Part shown: piece after piece, positions 51,580 through 59,105 of the stretch
Numbering within the stretch: position 1 is the stretch's first letter
Layout of the letters: each line of letters opens with the position of its first letter
DNA from: Aldehydirespirator sp965116965
GTDB taxonomy: Bacteria > Actinomycetota > Acidimicrobiia > Acidimicrobiales > Aldehydirespiratoraceae
Direction of reading: 5' to 3'
Length of the DNA stretch: 64,000 nt
NCBI GenBank assembly: GCA_965116965.1
Contig: OZ220743.1
Coordinates: 2,046,001-2,110,000 of the forward strand
The notes under the pieces: generated by a model
What the model saw: the letters and a program-made list of their open reading frames with translations, nothing else
The model's database searches: none
What the model was told of the DNA's origin: nothing
Position numbers and translations under genes: made by a program

Positions 51580-52777
51580 CGCGTCCACGGGCGATCTCCA
51601 TGCCCACACCCGGGCGATCCGGGCCGGGCGCGCCGACAACCAGAACGCCCTGGCCCCGATCCTGTGGGCCACGTCCACGTTCACCGCGTCGAGCGTCACC
51701 GAGGCCCGCGACCTAGCGGTCGACACCCATTCGACCCGGTTCTACACCCGCTACGGAAACCCGACGGTCAAGGCGTTCGAGGACGTCGTGGCCGACCTCG
51801 AGGGCACCGAGTCGGCCCGGTCGTTCGCCTCGGGCATGGGCGCGTTGAGCGCCATCGTGCTGGGGCTGTGCTCCAGCGGCGACCACATCGTGGCTCAGCG
51901 CCAGCTCTACGGCGGCACGCAGTTGCTGCTGCAGACGGCGTGTCCCCGCTTCGGCATCGGGGTGACCTTCGTCGACGGCGTCGAGCCCGGCGCGTTCGCC
52001 GACGCGGTGATTCCCGGGCGCACGATGCTGGTGATAGCGGAGTCGCCCGCCAACCCGAAGCTCGACATAATCGATCTGGCCGAGTTGGGCGCGATCGCCG
52101 GGCCGATGACGGTGGTCGATTCGACATTCGCCACACCGCTCGGGCAGAGGCCCGCCGACTACGGGATCGACCTGGTGGTGCATTCGGCCACCAAGGCCAT
52201 CGCCGGCCACAACGACGCCACCATCGGGGTGGTGGCCGGCAGCGAGGAGCTGCTGGCGTGGCTGTGGAACTACGCCGTGCTGCACGGAGCGGCGGCCTCG
52301 CCGTTCGACGCGCTGAACGCCCTGAGGGGGATCCGCACGCTGGCGGTGCGCCTGCGCCAGCAGACTGCCACTGCCGCTGCGCTGGCCGATGCGCTCGGAG
52401 GCCATCCGGCCGTCGAGGCGGTGCACTACCCGGGTTTGGCCTCCCATCCCCAGCACGACCTGGCCGCCAAGCAGATGGAGCTGGCCGGGGGCCTGGTCAC
52501 CTTCGACCTTAGGGACGGGTACACCGCCGGCGAGGCTTTCCTGGAAGAGGTCCGGGTGGTGCAGTTCGCCACCTCGCTGGGAGGCCCGGAGAGCCTGGTC
52601 ACCCATCCGGCATCCACCACCCATGTGAGCCTGCTCCCCGAGGAGCTGGAGGCGCTGTGCATCGGCCAGGGAACGGTCCGGTTCTCGGCGGGGCTGGAGC
52701 ACACCGACGACGTGGTCGCTGATGTGATCGGCGCGCTGGATCGGATAGGCGGAAGCGCGGCCTCTTCTGGCCGGTAG
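51572..52777 (+). CDS. PLP-dependent trans-sulfuration enzyme (O-acetylhomoserine sulfhydrylase / cystathionine gamma-synthase family)
   Basis: The 401-aa Cys/Met-metabolism PLP protein has RFYTRYGNPTVKAFEDVVADLE and ARSFASGMGALSAIVL. The PLP Lys208 is in VHSATKAIAGHND. VVQFATSLGGPESLVTHPAS follows near the C-terminus. Coupled to metX, it most likely uses O-acetylhomoserine with sulfide or cysteine to make homocysteine or cystathionine; methionine gamma-lyase activity is a less likely alternative. GTG at 51572 follows GGAGG. Confidence 0.9.
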   Translation: MADASTGDLHAHTRAIRAGRADNQNALAPILWATSTFTASSVTEARDLAVDTHSTRFYTRYGNPTVKAFEDVVADLEGTESARSFASGMGALSAIVLGLCSSGDHIVAQRQLYGGTQLLLQTACPRFGIGVTFVDGVEPGAFADAVIPGRTMLVIAESPANPKLDIIDLAELGAIAGPMTVVDSTFATPLGQRPADYGIDLVVHSATKAIAGHNDATIGVVAGSEELLAWLWNYAVLHGAAASPFDALNALRGIRTLAVRLRQQTATAAALADALGGHPAVEAVHYPGLASHPQHDLAAKQMELAGGLVTFDLRDGYTAGEAFLEEVRVVQFATSLGGPESLVTHPASTTHVSLLPEELEALCIGQGTVRFSAGLEHTDDVVADVIGALDRIGGSAASSGR

Positions 52778-52788
52778 CGTCGAGAGTC

Positions 52789-53376
52789 GTGCGCTTGATC
52801 AGAGGTTGGACGGCGGTGTTGCTGCTTGCGGTGGCGCTGTGCCTGCCAGCGGCCGGGCCCGCCTCGGCTGCCGGATCCGGCGACGAGATGGTGATCAGCG
52901 TCGGCCAGTCCGCTTCCCTGGACGTGGTGAGCACTGCCCAGTCCGACGGGGAGACCGATACGGAACCCGGCACGGATCTGCGCATGGTCGAGCGTGAGAG
53001 CGGCGAGCGGGTGGACGCGGTGGTGATCGCGCTCTGGACCATCGCCGGTGTGATGACCGTGCTGCTCGGGTTCTTCCTGTGGCACACCAGCCCCCGCCGG
53101 CGCCTGCGGCTGGCGGGCGGGTCGGCCGGACTGCTCGGCGAGGCCGGAGAGGATTCTGAGGTGGCCGGCCGCAAGCCGGGGGAGGACGCTGGCGACGAGG
53201 ACTCCGTCGCGGGGGTGCTTGAGAGGATCCTGGCTTGGACCCGCCTGCGGGGGATGCGGCCCCAGGACGCCGGGCCTGCCGATGACGACTCCCAGCCGGC
53301 GCCGGTCGAGGGGTCAGAGAACGAGTCGGCCGTGTGGAAGTTCAACGAGACGGACAGCGACGAGCGTTCGGTCTAG
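52789..53376 (+). CDS. Secreted/membrane-anchored hypothetical protein
   Basis: This 195-aa protein has an N-terminal signal sequence (WTAVLLLAVALCLPAAGPASA) and a short extracellular part. One transmembrane helix follows (ALWTIAGVMTVLLGFFLWHTSP, about 82-103), then basic residues and an acidic, low-complexity cytoplasmic tail. I do not recognise a family. GTG at 52789 lies 8 nt after TAGCGT, a probable leaderless start. Confidence 0.65.
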   Translation: MRLIRGWTAVLLLAVALCLPAAGPASAAGSGDEMVISVGQSASLDVVSTAQSDGETDTEPGTDLRMVERESGERVDAVVIALWTIAGVMTVLLGFFLWHTSPRRRLRLAGGSAGLLGEAGEDSEVAGRKPGEDAGDEDSVAGVLERILAWTRLRGMRPQDAGPADDDSQPAPVEGSENESAVWKFNETDSDERSV

Positions 53377-53386
53377 ATTGGTGCCC

Positions 53387-53614
53387 ATGGTCGAGGGTTT
53401 CGATGCTGACGCGATGATCGAGCGGTTCCGCGAGCGCGCCGCGGGGGTGAAGCGCCGGAACCTGCCGCCAGTGGCGGGGGAGGAGCGGAGGCACTTCCTG
53501 GAGCAGGCCCGACTGGACTTCCAGGACTTCGCCATGATCGGCGACGCCGAGGCTGTGTTCGAGGACGGCATCCTGCGCCTGAGCATCGATCTTCGCCCGC
53601 GTGAAGCGCGCTAG
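53387..53614 (+). CDS. Small hypothetical protein
   Basis: A 75-aa charged protein beginning MVEGFDADAMIERFRERAAGVKRR with a central helix (EERRHFLEQARLDFQDFAMIGDAE) and a short beta-like end (GILRLSIDLRP). No family recognised, but codon use and a TAGATT box 7 nt before the ATG argue for a real gene. A GTG at 53381 is an alternative start. Confidence 0.6.
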   Translation: MVEGFDADAMIERFRERAAGVKRRNLPPVAGEERRHFLEQARLDFQDFAMIGDAEAVFEDGILRLSIDLRPREAR

Positions 53615-53630
53615 AGGCCGAGCGGGTGGG
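53615..53630 (+). repeat. Dispersed 3'-end repeat, truncated copy F
   Basis: AGGCCGAGCGGGTGGG follows the stop codon of the small gene, matching the first part of copies C and D; the core is missing. The long hairpin begins right after it. Confidence 0.45.
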
Positions 53631-53677
53631 AACTTCAATGAGTTAACCACTCCAGAGGTGGTTAACTCATTGAAGTT
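53631..53677 (+). terminator. Hairpin with 20-bp perfect stem
   Basis: AACTTCAATGAGTTAACCAC (53631-53650) and its exact reverse complement (53658-53677) are separated by 7 nt. The element is AT-rich compared with its surroundings and has no T-tract. It lies between the small gene and tRNA-Gly and could be a terminator or a small mobile palindromic element. Confidence 0.65.
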
Positions 53678-53706
53678 CGGGGTGTGGAGGTAGGATCGGC
53701 AATCCC

Positions 53707-53779
53707 GCGGACGTAGCTCAGTTGGTAGAGCGCAACCTTGCCAAGGTTGAGGTCGCCGGTTCGAGGCCGGTCGTCCGCT
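53707..53779 (+). tRNA. tRNA-Gly (anticodon GCC)
   Basis: A complete cloverleaf of 73 nt. Acceptor GCGGACG pairs with CGTCCGC, the D-arm contains AGCTCAGTTGGTAGAGC, the anticodon stem CAACC/GGTTG holds loop TTGCCAA, and the T-arm has GGTTCGAGGCC. The discriminator base is T. CCA is not encoded. Confidence 0.97.
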
Positions 53780-53782
53780 CGG

Positions 53783-54373
53783 ATGGATAGCGCCGGAGCC
53801 CTCCGCGGGGACCCTGGAGCGGGGCTCGGCGACATGGGTGGCGTGGCGGTCCGCACGCTCGGCGAGTATTGGCGGCCGGACCGTGACGAGCGCACCGGCA
53901 TCGGCGAGCTGGTCCGCCGGGCCAAGGACCAGGGCGACCGCGGGGCCGCGGCCGATCTGGTTGAGCGGTTCGCAGGCCTGGCCGGGAACCTGCCGACGGC
54001 GGACGGCGGCTCTTCGCGCCTGGTGACGCCGGTCCCGTCCGGGCCGGCCGCGGACGGCGACGATGACCGCCCGCATCTCGCCGAGCTGTTGGCTGTGTCT
54101 CTGGCCGCGGCTGGGGCGGGGGAGTACCGGCCGGGCCTTGTGGTGAGGAGCAATCCCACACCGCGCCTGCGTCATGTCGATCCCGAGCGCCGAGCGGAGG
54201 TGGCAGCCTCAACGGGCTACCGGGCTTGTGATTCGGTGGCCGGACAACACATCGTGGTGGTCGACGACGTGGTGCTCACCGGCACCACGCTGCAAGCGGT
54301 GGCGGCCTGCCTGCGAGACGCGGGCGCTGCTTCGGTCACCGCGGCCGCAGCGGCTCGCACCAGGCTCCGCTGA
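53783..54373 (+). CDS. Phosphoribosyltransferase-like protein (ComFC-like)
   Basis: The 196-aa protein ends in a type I phosphoribosyltransferase PRPP-binding motif, HIVVVDDVVLTGTTLQAVAACLRDAGA, which is the best evidence for its family. The upstream part contains PVPSGPAA and a flexible Asp/Gly-rich middle, resembling ComFC/GntX-type PRTases but without their zinc cysteines. The ATG at 53783 lies only 3 nt after tRNA-Gly; an ATG at 53834 is an alternative. The function is unknown, with competence-related DNA uptake as one possibility. Confidence 0.65.
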   Translation: MDSAGALRGDPGAGLGDMGGVAVRTLGEYWRPDRDERTGIGELVRRAKDQGDRGAAADLVERFAGLAGNLPTADGGSSRLVTPVPSGPAADGDDDRPHLAELLAVSLAAAGAGEYRPGLVVRSNPTPRLRHVDPERRAEVAASTGYRACDSVAGQHIVVVDDVVLTGTTLQAVAACLRDAGAASVTAAAAARTRLR

Positions 54374-54413
54374 CACCGCCCCTGAGCCCGCCGCCGGTAC
54401 GCTGCGAGTTCCT

Positions 54414-54488
54414 GCGCCGGTGCCCGAGCGGACCAAGGGAACGGCCTGCAAAGCCGTAAAGCCGCGGGTTCAAATCCCGCCCGGCGCT
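54414..54488 (+). tRNA. tRNA-Cys (anticodon GCA)
   Basis: A 75-nt cloverleaf. Acceptor GCGCCGG pairs with CCGGCGC, the anticodon stem ACGGC/GCCGT holds TTGCAAA-type loop CTGCAAA, and the T-arm is GCGGGTTCAAATCCCGC. The discriminator is T, as expected for tRNA-Cys. A TACGCT box lies 25 nt upstream. The mobile/defence region begins downstream of this gene. Confidence 0.95.
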
Positions 54489-54690
54489 CCAGGGGTGCCT
54501 TCGCTTGTTTCGGAGCTTGGGTTCGGATATTTGGTGACAGCGCCGTTGGGGGCTGAATTGGGGCTGCGGCTGCGCTCGTTGCCCGGAGTTAGGGCTGTTC
54601 GGCTGATGTCGGAGCGTCGAGGGGATGTTGTCGGGCGCGGCGAACCCGGCGGTCTGTGACCGCCGGGCTCGCTCGGGGCCTTACGGGGCG

Positions 54691-56610
54691 CTAGGGAGGC
54701 GCTCGCTCGGGTGGCCGCTCAGATGGCGGCTGGTCACCGCCGGCATCGGGTGTCGTTGTGGGGGGTGTCTGGGTGATCTTGTCGGACGGTTCTGCGCTGG
54801 TGGCGTCGTTGGGGTTCTTGGCCTGGCTGTGGTTTGGCTGGCGGGCCGGTTTGGGTTTGCGGGTTCTCGTCGCGGCGCGTCTGGCGCGTCGAGCTTTGAT
54901 GGTTTCTTGGAGGTTGTGGGCTACGGCTAGCGCGATGGATGCCATCCAGTTGGGGCCGAGGCCGAGTGCTTGGCATCTGCCTATGTGGCGGCCTTTTTCG
55001 GGTTTGAGCATCGAGTTTACGGTTTCGACCAGGTTGCGGCGTCCGTAGGCGATGTGCCATGCGGGCGTTCCGTAGGGCACGAGCTGGTATTCGTAGAGGT
55101 CTTCGATCTTGATGGTGACGCTGCCGCCGCAGCATCGTGGGGTGTCGGGCTTCGCGAGCGGGGGATGGTCATAGGAGGGCGGGGCCGTGGCTGTGGGGTC
55201 GTCGCAGAATCCCGCGCAGGCGGGGCATTTGAATCGCTTGCCGGTGATGACGCCGGCTTTGGTCTTGTAGTGCCCGCGGTCCGCGAAGCGCACGAGGGCG
55301 GCTCGCCGCGCGAACCATGCGGCGAGCTCGTCCTTCTTGTCGGGGCGCAGCAGCCGTGCGGGCGGTTTCTGCCAGTACTTGGTGATCCAGGCCGGAAGGA
55401 AAGTGCCGCAGTGCATGTGGATGGTCTCCTTGGTTTTCTTGGTGGAGCCGACGGGAATGGTCCTGAGCCTGCGACGCACGTATTGCTTGTAGTCCTGGGT
55501 CAGGTTGGCGCCGGCTTGTTGCACCAGTCTCACGAAGCTGGTGCGTTTGGTGCTGTAGCCGCGGTCGGTGACGACGTCTTTGAGGTTGGGGGCGTTGGTG
55601 CGGCCGGCGGTGAAGACGCGGCCGCCGGTGGGTCCGGGGTTGGTGCCGGCCGCGTCGACGGCCAGCGCCAGGATGTACAGCGGGACCTCCTCGCCGAGTT
55701 CGAGCCGGTCGGGGTCGCCGCGCCAAAGAGCCTCCTGGCAGGCCACGAGCAGCGTCAGCCCGTACCCGACGAAGAACCCGCTGGGGAGCTCTGATGTGGC
55801 GCTGGCGTATCCCATGCGGGCGTCGATGTCTTTGCCGTGGATGAGGCGGCCGTCGGGTCCGACTCGGTAGCCGCGGCGGGCCGCTTCGGCTTCGATCGTC
55901 GGGATCAACTCGGCGGGATCCGACGGCAGGGGCTGGTTGGGGTGCTGGTCGCGCCAGCGCTGCTCGGCTGCTTTCACCAGTGCTGTCTGGTTCTCGAACA
56001 CCGTCGTGCGGCGCGCCCAGGTCGGTCTCGGGGTCTCGTCCAGCGCAGCCGCTTTGATGTGCCGCCGCGCGGTCTGGGGGATGCTGGCTTTGAGCAGGCG
56101 GGTCGCCAGCCACTCGAAATCACGATATTCGCCATCCTGGAACCAGCCCAGAAGCAGTGTTTGCTCTAGTTCCTTGACGAGCCGGGCGACGGTCTTGTAG
56201 CGGAGGATCCTCCATTTGCGGTTCGTGCACACGCCCAGTTGGTATGCGACGTCCGCGTCGAGGCCGATGAGCGCCAGCAGCACCGCGCTGCGGTGATAGC
56301 TCTTGGAGTCGGCGCGCGCCGCGATGACCATCGCCACCAGCAGCGCCTCGACGCTGACGCGGCGTTTGGGGCCCCGACGCGTCGACGGCCCGTCGACCTG
56401 CGCCTGCAGGTCCTTCGCGACGCCGGCGCGGCGCACCATGTCGAGGACGCGCATGCCGGCCGCCCTGGTGGTGATCAGCTGGGATGCGCCCTGGTTGGGA
56501 TGATCATCAGGCACCGACGGGCGGGCGTCGTTGAGGCGGTGGCGCTGACGCGCAGTGAGCGCCGCTTTGGGCTTGCTGGGGGCCTTCGGGGTCTTGGGTC
56601 TGGTGCTCAT
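54691..56610 (-). CDS. DDE transposase-like protein
   Basis: A 639-aa protein with features of DDE transposases. Candidate catalytic residues are Asp191 in AALDETPRP, Asp319 in LAVDAAG or Asp349 in VVTDRGYSTKR, and Glu529 in RRNLVETVNSMLK. A cysteine cluster in the C-terminal half (CPACAGFC, then RCCGG) suggests a zinc-binding insertion. The tail is Lys/Pro/Thr-rich. It is longer than common IS transposases. The ATG at 56610 overlaps the stop of the recombinase-like gene (ATGA), so both are translated together. Family is uncertain (IS1182/IS4-like). Confidence 0.7.
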   Translation of the reverse strand: MSTRPKTPKAPSKPKAALTARQRHRLNDARPSVPDDHPNQGASQLITTRAAGMRVLDMVRRAGVAKDLQAQVDGPSTRRGPKRRVSVEALLVAMVIAARADSKSYHRSAVLLALIGLDADVAYQLGVCTNRKWRILRYKTVARLVKELEQTLLLGWFQDGEYRDFEWLATRLLKASIPQTARRHIKAAALDETPRPTWARRTTVFENQTALVKAAEQRWRDQHPNQPLPSDPAELIPTIEAEAARRGYRVGPDGRLIHGKDIDARMGYASATSELPSGFFVGYGLTLLVACQEALWRGDPDRLELGEEVPLYILALAVDAAGTNPGPTGGRVFTAGRTNAPNLKDVVTDRGYSTKRTSFVRLVQQAGANLTQDYKQYVRRRLRTIPVGSTKKTKETIHMHCGTFLPAWITKYWQKPPARLLRPDKKDELAAWFARRAALVRFADRGHYKTKAGVITGKRFKCPACAGFCDDPTATAPPSYDHPPLAKPDTPRCCGGSVTIKIEDLYEYQLVPYGTPAWHIAYGRRNLVETVNSMLKPEKGRHIGRCQALGLGPNWMASIALAVAHNLQETIKARRARRAATRTRKPKPARQPNHSQAKNPNDATSAEPSDKITQTPPTTTPDAGGDQPPSERPPERAPP

Positions 56611-57524
56611 GCCCCGAGCGCCTTCTCGACGGCCTGCTCGGGGCTGAGCGCCGCACCCGCGGCGGGCAGCAGTCCGGCGAGGGTGTTCAGCGACAACGGC
56701 CCCGCCACGGCCTGCAGAGCGGGCAGCGGCGTCCCGGCCACGAGGTGCGCTGTGAGCCATGTGGCCCGTGCGCGTGGCAGCGACAGCCCCTCGGTGGTGA
56801 TGCCCGCAGCGACGCTGTACACGGCGCTGGCGCCGTAGGCGGTGACGAAGCTGCCTGTGGCAACCTCGCGGGCGGCGTCGCGCAGGATGTTCGTGTAGGC
56901 GGCCCGCGCAGGCACCACCCCCGCGGGCCGGCCCTCGACGCGCATGCCCACACGGCCGCCGCGAAGCTCCACGAGGTCCTCGACGCGTGCCGCGCGGATC
57001 GCGGGCCCCGACATCCCCATCCCCAGAGAGGCGCCGACGATGAACAGCCTGACGCCGCGCTGGGGGTATCCGTCCAGCAGCGCGTTGGCGGCGAACCCGC
57101 GCTCCTCGTGGGGTTCATATCGCCGCGGCGGGCCGCTGCGGCCGATCCGTGGAGGCGGCGGCGGCCACTCGGCGGGGTTCGCGGTGGTTCCCAGCTGCCG
57201 CAGCGCGGCCCGCATCTCATAGCGCCACGACTCCGGCTGGTGCTCGCGCCGCGCCGCCACCAGGTGCGCCTCGACGCTTCGGCGCTGATACAGCACCTCG
57301 TCGTGGTCGATCCCGAACCGCTGGCCCCACAGCGCGTGCCGGGTAGCCGCCCACAGCAGCGTGCGGGCCACCTTCGGGGTCGCCGGCCTCGCGGCGGCAA
57401 CCCGCCGGCGCACAGCGGCCATCACCGCCTCGACCTCGGCGGGGTCCGCGTCGAGCCCCCGCGGCCAGTAGTGGGCGATCCTGCGCTCGACCGCGGGCGT
57501 TAGCTTGCGCCGCGAGCGGCTCAC
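56607..57524 (-). CDS. Tyrosine recombinase/integrase-like protein, catalytic residues not conserved
   Basis: A 305-aa basic protein. Its second half follows the layout of tyrosine recombinases: a box I-like VGASLGMGMSGPAIRAARVEDLVELRGG, then LPRARATWLTAHLVAGTPLPALQAVAG resembling the HxxR/box II and helix region. The C-terminal Tyr expected after SLNTLAGLLP is not there, and the box I Arg is shifted or lost. It may therefore serve as a DNA-binding helper for the coupled transposase-like protein rather than a recombinase. This reading is tentative. Confidence 0.5.
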   Translation of the reverse strand: MSRSRRKLTPAVERRIAHYWPRGLDADPAEVEAVMAAVRRRVAAARPATPKVARTLLWAATRHALWGQRFGIDHDEVLYQRRSVEAHLVAARREHQPESWRYEMRAALRQLGTTANPAEWPPPPPRIGRSGPPRRYEPHEERGFAANALLDGYPQRGVRLFIVGASLGMGMSGPAIRAARVEDLVELRGGRVGMRVEGRPAGVVPARAAYTNILRDAAREVATGSFVTAYGASAVYSVAAGITTEGLSLPRARATWLTAHLVAGTPLPALQAVAGPLSLNTLAGLLPAAGAALSPEQAVEKALGA

Positions 57525-58100
57525 GACCCGCCCCCCAAATCAGAGGCTCGATTGCTTGCCTTGGCGTCTAGGTCCTGGCTATGGTGCATATCACTCCAGG
57601 GCCGCAGCACCCCGCCGACTTTCCGGAGGGGAGGGTGCTGCGGCCCGGTTGCGTCAACGGGCGATCTCGAACATAGACGGCGTCGGCGGGTGTCACGGCT
57701 GAACCCGCCAACCGGCCTGCCAGCATACGTTTCGTGATTCGAGTGATCTGCACGCCGGCTGGGGACATGAGCAGCCTCTGAAGGCCAAACCATGGCTTCG
57801 ACACGTAGTTTTGCCGCCACTTCGCTGGAAGGCCGCGCATGCTCGGCACCGCCGCCGTCGGCATCAAGAATTCCATGGAAATGGAAGTTATAAGGGGGGT
57901 GTGACGCCGGCTGAGGCGTGTCACCCAGCCGGCCCTCAACCTCGATTGCGGGGCCGGCGGGGAAAGTCCGGCAACAGCGGCAACGGCCGGTGGATCGGCC
58001 ACCGACCAGGCTCCCGGCGCCTCCATCAGAATGGGAACCAACCGTGGACCGCCGACAGCGCCCGGCGGCCTGTCGGCGGCCGCGGCTACTGTCGCAGCCG
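57525..58100. other. Intergenic region between the mobile-element operon and the HTH gene
   Basis: About 575 bp separates two divergent genes. It holds a 14-bp inverted repeat at 57599-57646 and, at 58087, a TACTGT box 8 nt before the HTH gene. A minus-strand frame at about 57570-57880 (reading MEFLMPTAAV...) is open, but I cannot show that it is coding. No other gene is evident. Confidence 0.5.
57599..57646. terminator. 14-bp perfect inverted repeat (hairpin)
   Basis: GGGCCGCAGCACCC (57599-57612) and GGGTGCTGCGGCCC (57633-57646) flank a 20-nt loop. The hairpin lies about 75 bp upstream of the recombinase-like gene, in a position more consistent with an element end or a regulatory structure than a terminator of a known gene. 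Confidence 0.45.
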
Positions 58101-58634
58101 ATGACCGACGACCTCGAACCCGAAGCCTCCCAGCAACACACCACAAACACCCACGACAAGCCCCACCAACCCGACGATCCCCACGATCCCCACGGCGATC
58201 CCGGCAATCCCAGCGATCCCCACGGCGATCCCAGCGACGCCGACGAGCCCCACGACGAGCCCGACGATGCCGACGAGCCTGCCGGGTCTGGCGGCGGGCT
58301 GCTGCCGCCCAGCGAGTACCGGGCACCCGGCGAAGAATGGCCCTACGGCCACCTCGCAGACGACGCCCCCAAAGAAGCCCGCCTCGTGCGAGGCATCGTC
58401 GCCAGGATCAACCGCCACGCCCACAAGCGAGGAGAGTCGCCGTTCGCGATCTCGCGAAGCGCCGACATCGGCTACGAGACCCTCTACAAGCTCCTGCGAG
58501 GCGAGACCTACCCCAACCTCGTCACCATCGCCAGACTCGAAAAGCACTTCAACCGCCGCCTCTGGGGCAACGAACACCTCCCCCGCGGAAAGAACACGCC
58601 GCCACCGACGCCGCCGGAGGGCTGGGAGCCCTAG
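58101..58634 (+). CDS. Helix-turn-helix protein with Asp/Pro/His-rich repeat tail at N-terminus
   Basis: The 177-aa protein has a low-complexity N-terminal part (about residues 15-65) made of DPHGDPSD-like units encoded by imperfect GATCCCCACGGC repeats. An XRE-like DNA-binding region follows: IVARINRHAHKRGESPFAIS, SADIGYETLYKLLRGETYPN and LVTIARLEKHFNRRLW. It resembles repressors found on mobile elements. The ATG at 58101 is preceded by TACTGT 8 nt upstream. It is divergent from the mobile-element operon and may regulate it. Confidence 0.7.
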   Translation: MTDDLEPEASQQHTTNTHDKPHQPDDPHDPHGDPGNPSDPHGDPSDADEPHDEPDDADEPAGSGGGLLPPSEYRAPGEEWPYGHLADDAPKEARLVRGIVARINRHAHKRGESPFAISRSADIGYETLYKLLRGETYPNLVTIARLEKHFNRRLWGNEHLPRGKNTPPPTPPEGWEP

Positions 58635-59105
58635 ACGGCCCCACCCATACAGGCGCCGAACCCTCTCCCCATATCGGCCCCAACAGGGCCACCAGCCCGG
58701 GCCCGACCAGCGAGGCGCCGGGTGTCGCCGCGTTGGCGCTGAGCGGCGGCGGCCGTGCAAGCGGATCTCGACGACGATGCAGGTTCCACAGCCCGGCCCG
58801 ACAGCAACAATGTCGGCGAGTCGAGGCCACCGGGCACCCCCACCGCCCAGAGCCAGCGCTCCGAGCAGACGAACTCGACCCCGAACACCGCGCAACCCGA
58901 GTCGTCGCCGCGCTCTCGTCGATGGTCCCCACCAGGATCACGGCGCGGACTGGGCGAAGTGGAGCCGTCGGCTAGCTCTGCCGGGCTTTCTCACAGGGCA
59001 GCAGCGACGGCTGCGGAGTCGTTCTCATCGACTGCCATGGGGACAGCGCCTCGATCCGGAACCAGTGCCGGGAGCCGGCATTCACCGGTTCGAGGGTGTG
59101 ATCGG
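58635..59105. other. Intergenic region, no gene recognised
   Basis: About 470 bp between the HTH gene and the convergent mcrC end. Several short open frames exist on both strands, but none has recognisable sequence, an RBS or a leaderless promoter box. I see no clear terminator or repeat. Confidence 0.5.

Larger units (their letters stand above)
54691..57524 (-). mobile_element. Putative mobile element: recombinase-like plus transposase-like gene pair
   Basis: Two coupled minus-strand genes (57524-56607 and 56610-54691) lie about 200 bp downstream of tRNA-Cys. The first resembles a degenerate tyrosine recombinase, the second a DDE transposase. I could not identify terminal inverted repeats or target duplications, so the element limits given are only the gene limits. 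Confidence 0.5.

Noticed and set aside
57568..58326. 252-codon minus-strand frame between the recombinase-like gene and the HTH gene
   Set aside because: The first part is an Arg-rich antisense of the HTH gene's repeats; only the segment near 57570-57880 looks remotely protein-like, without RBS or family match.
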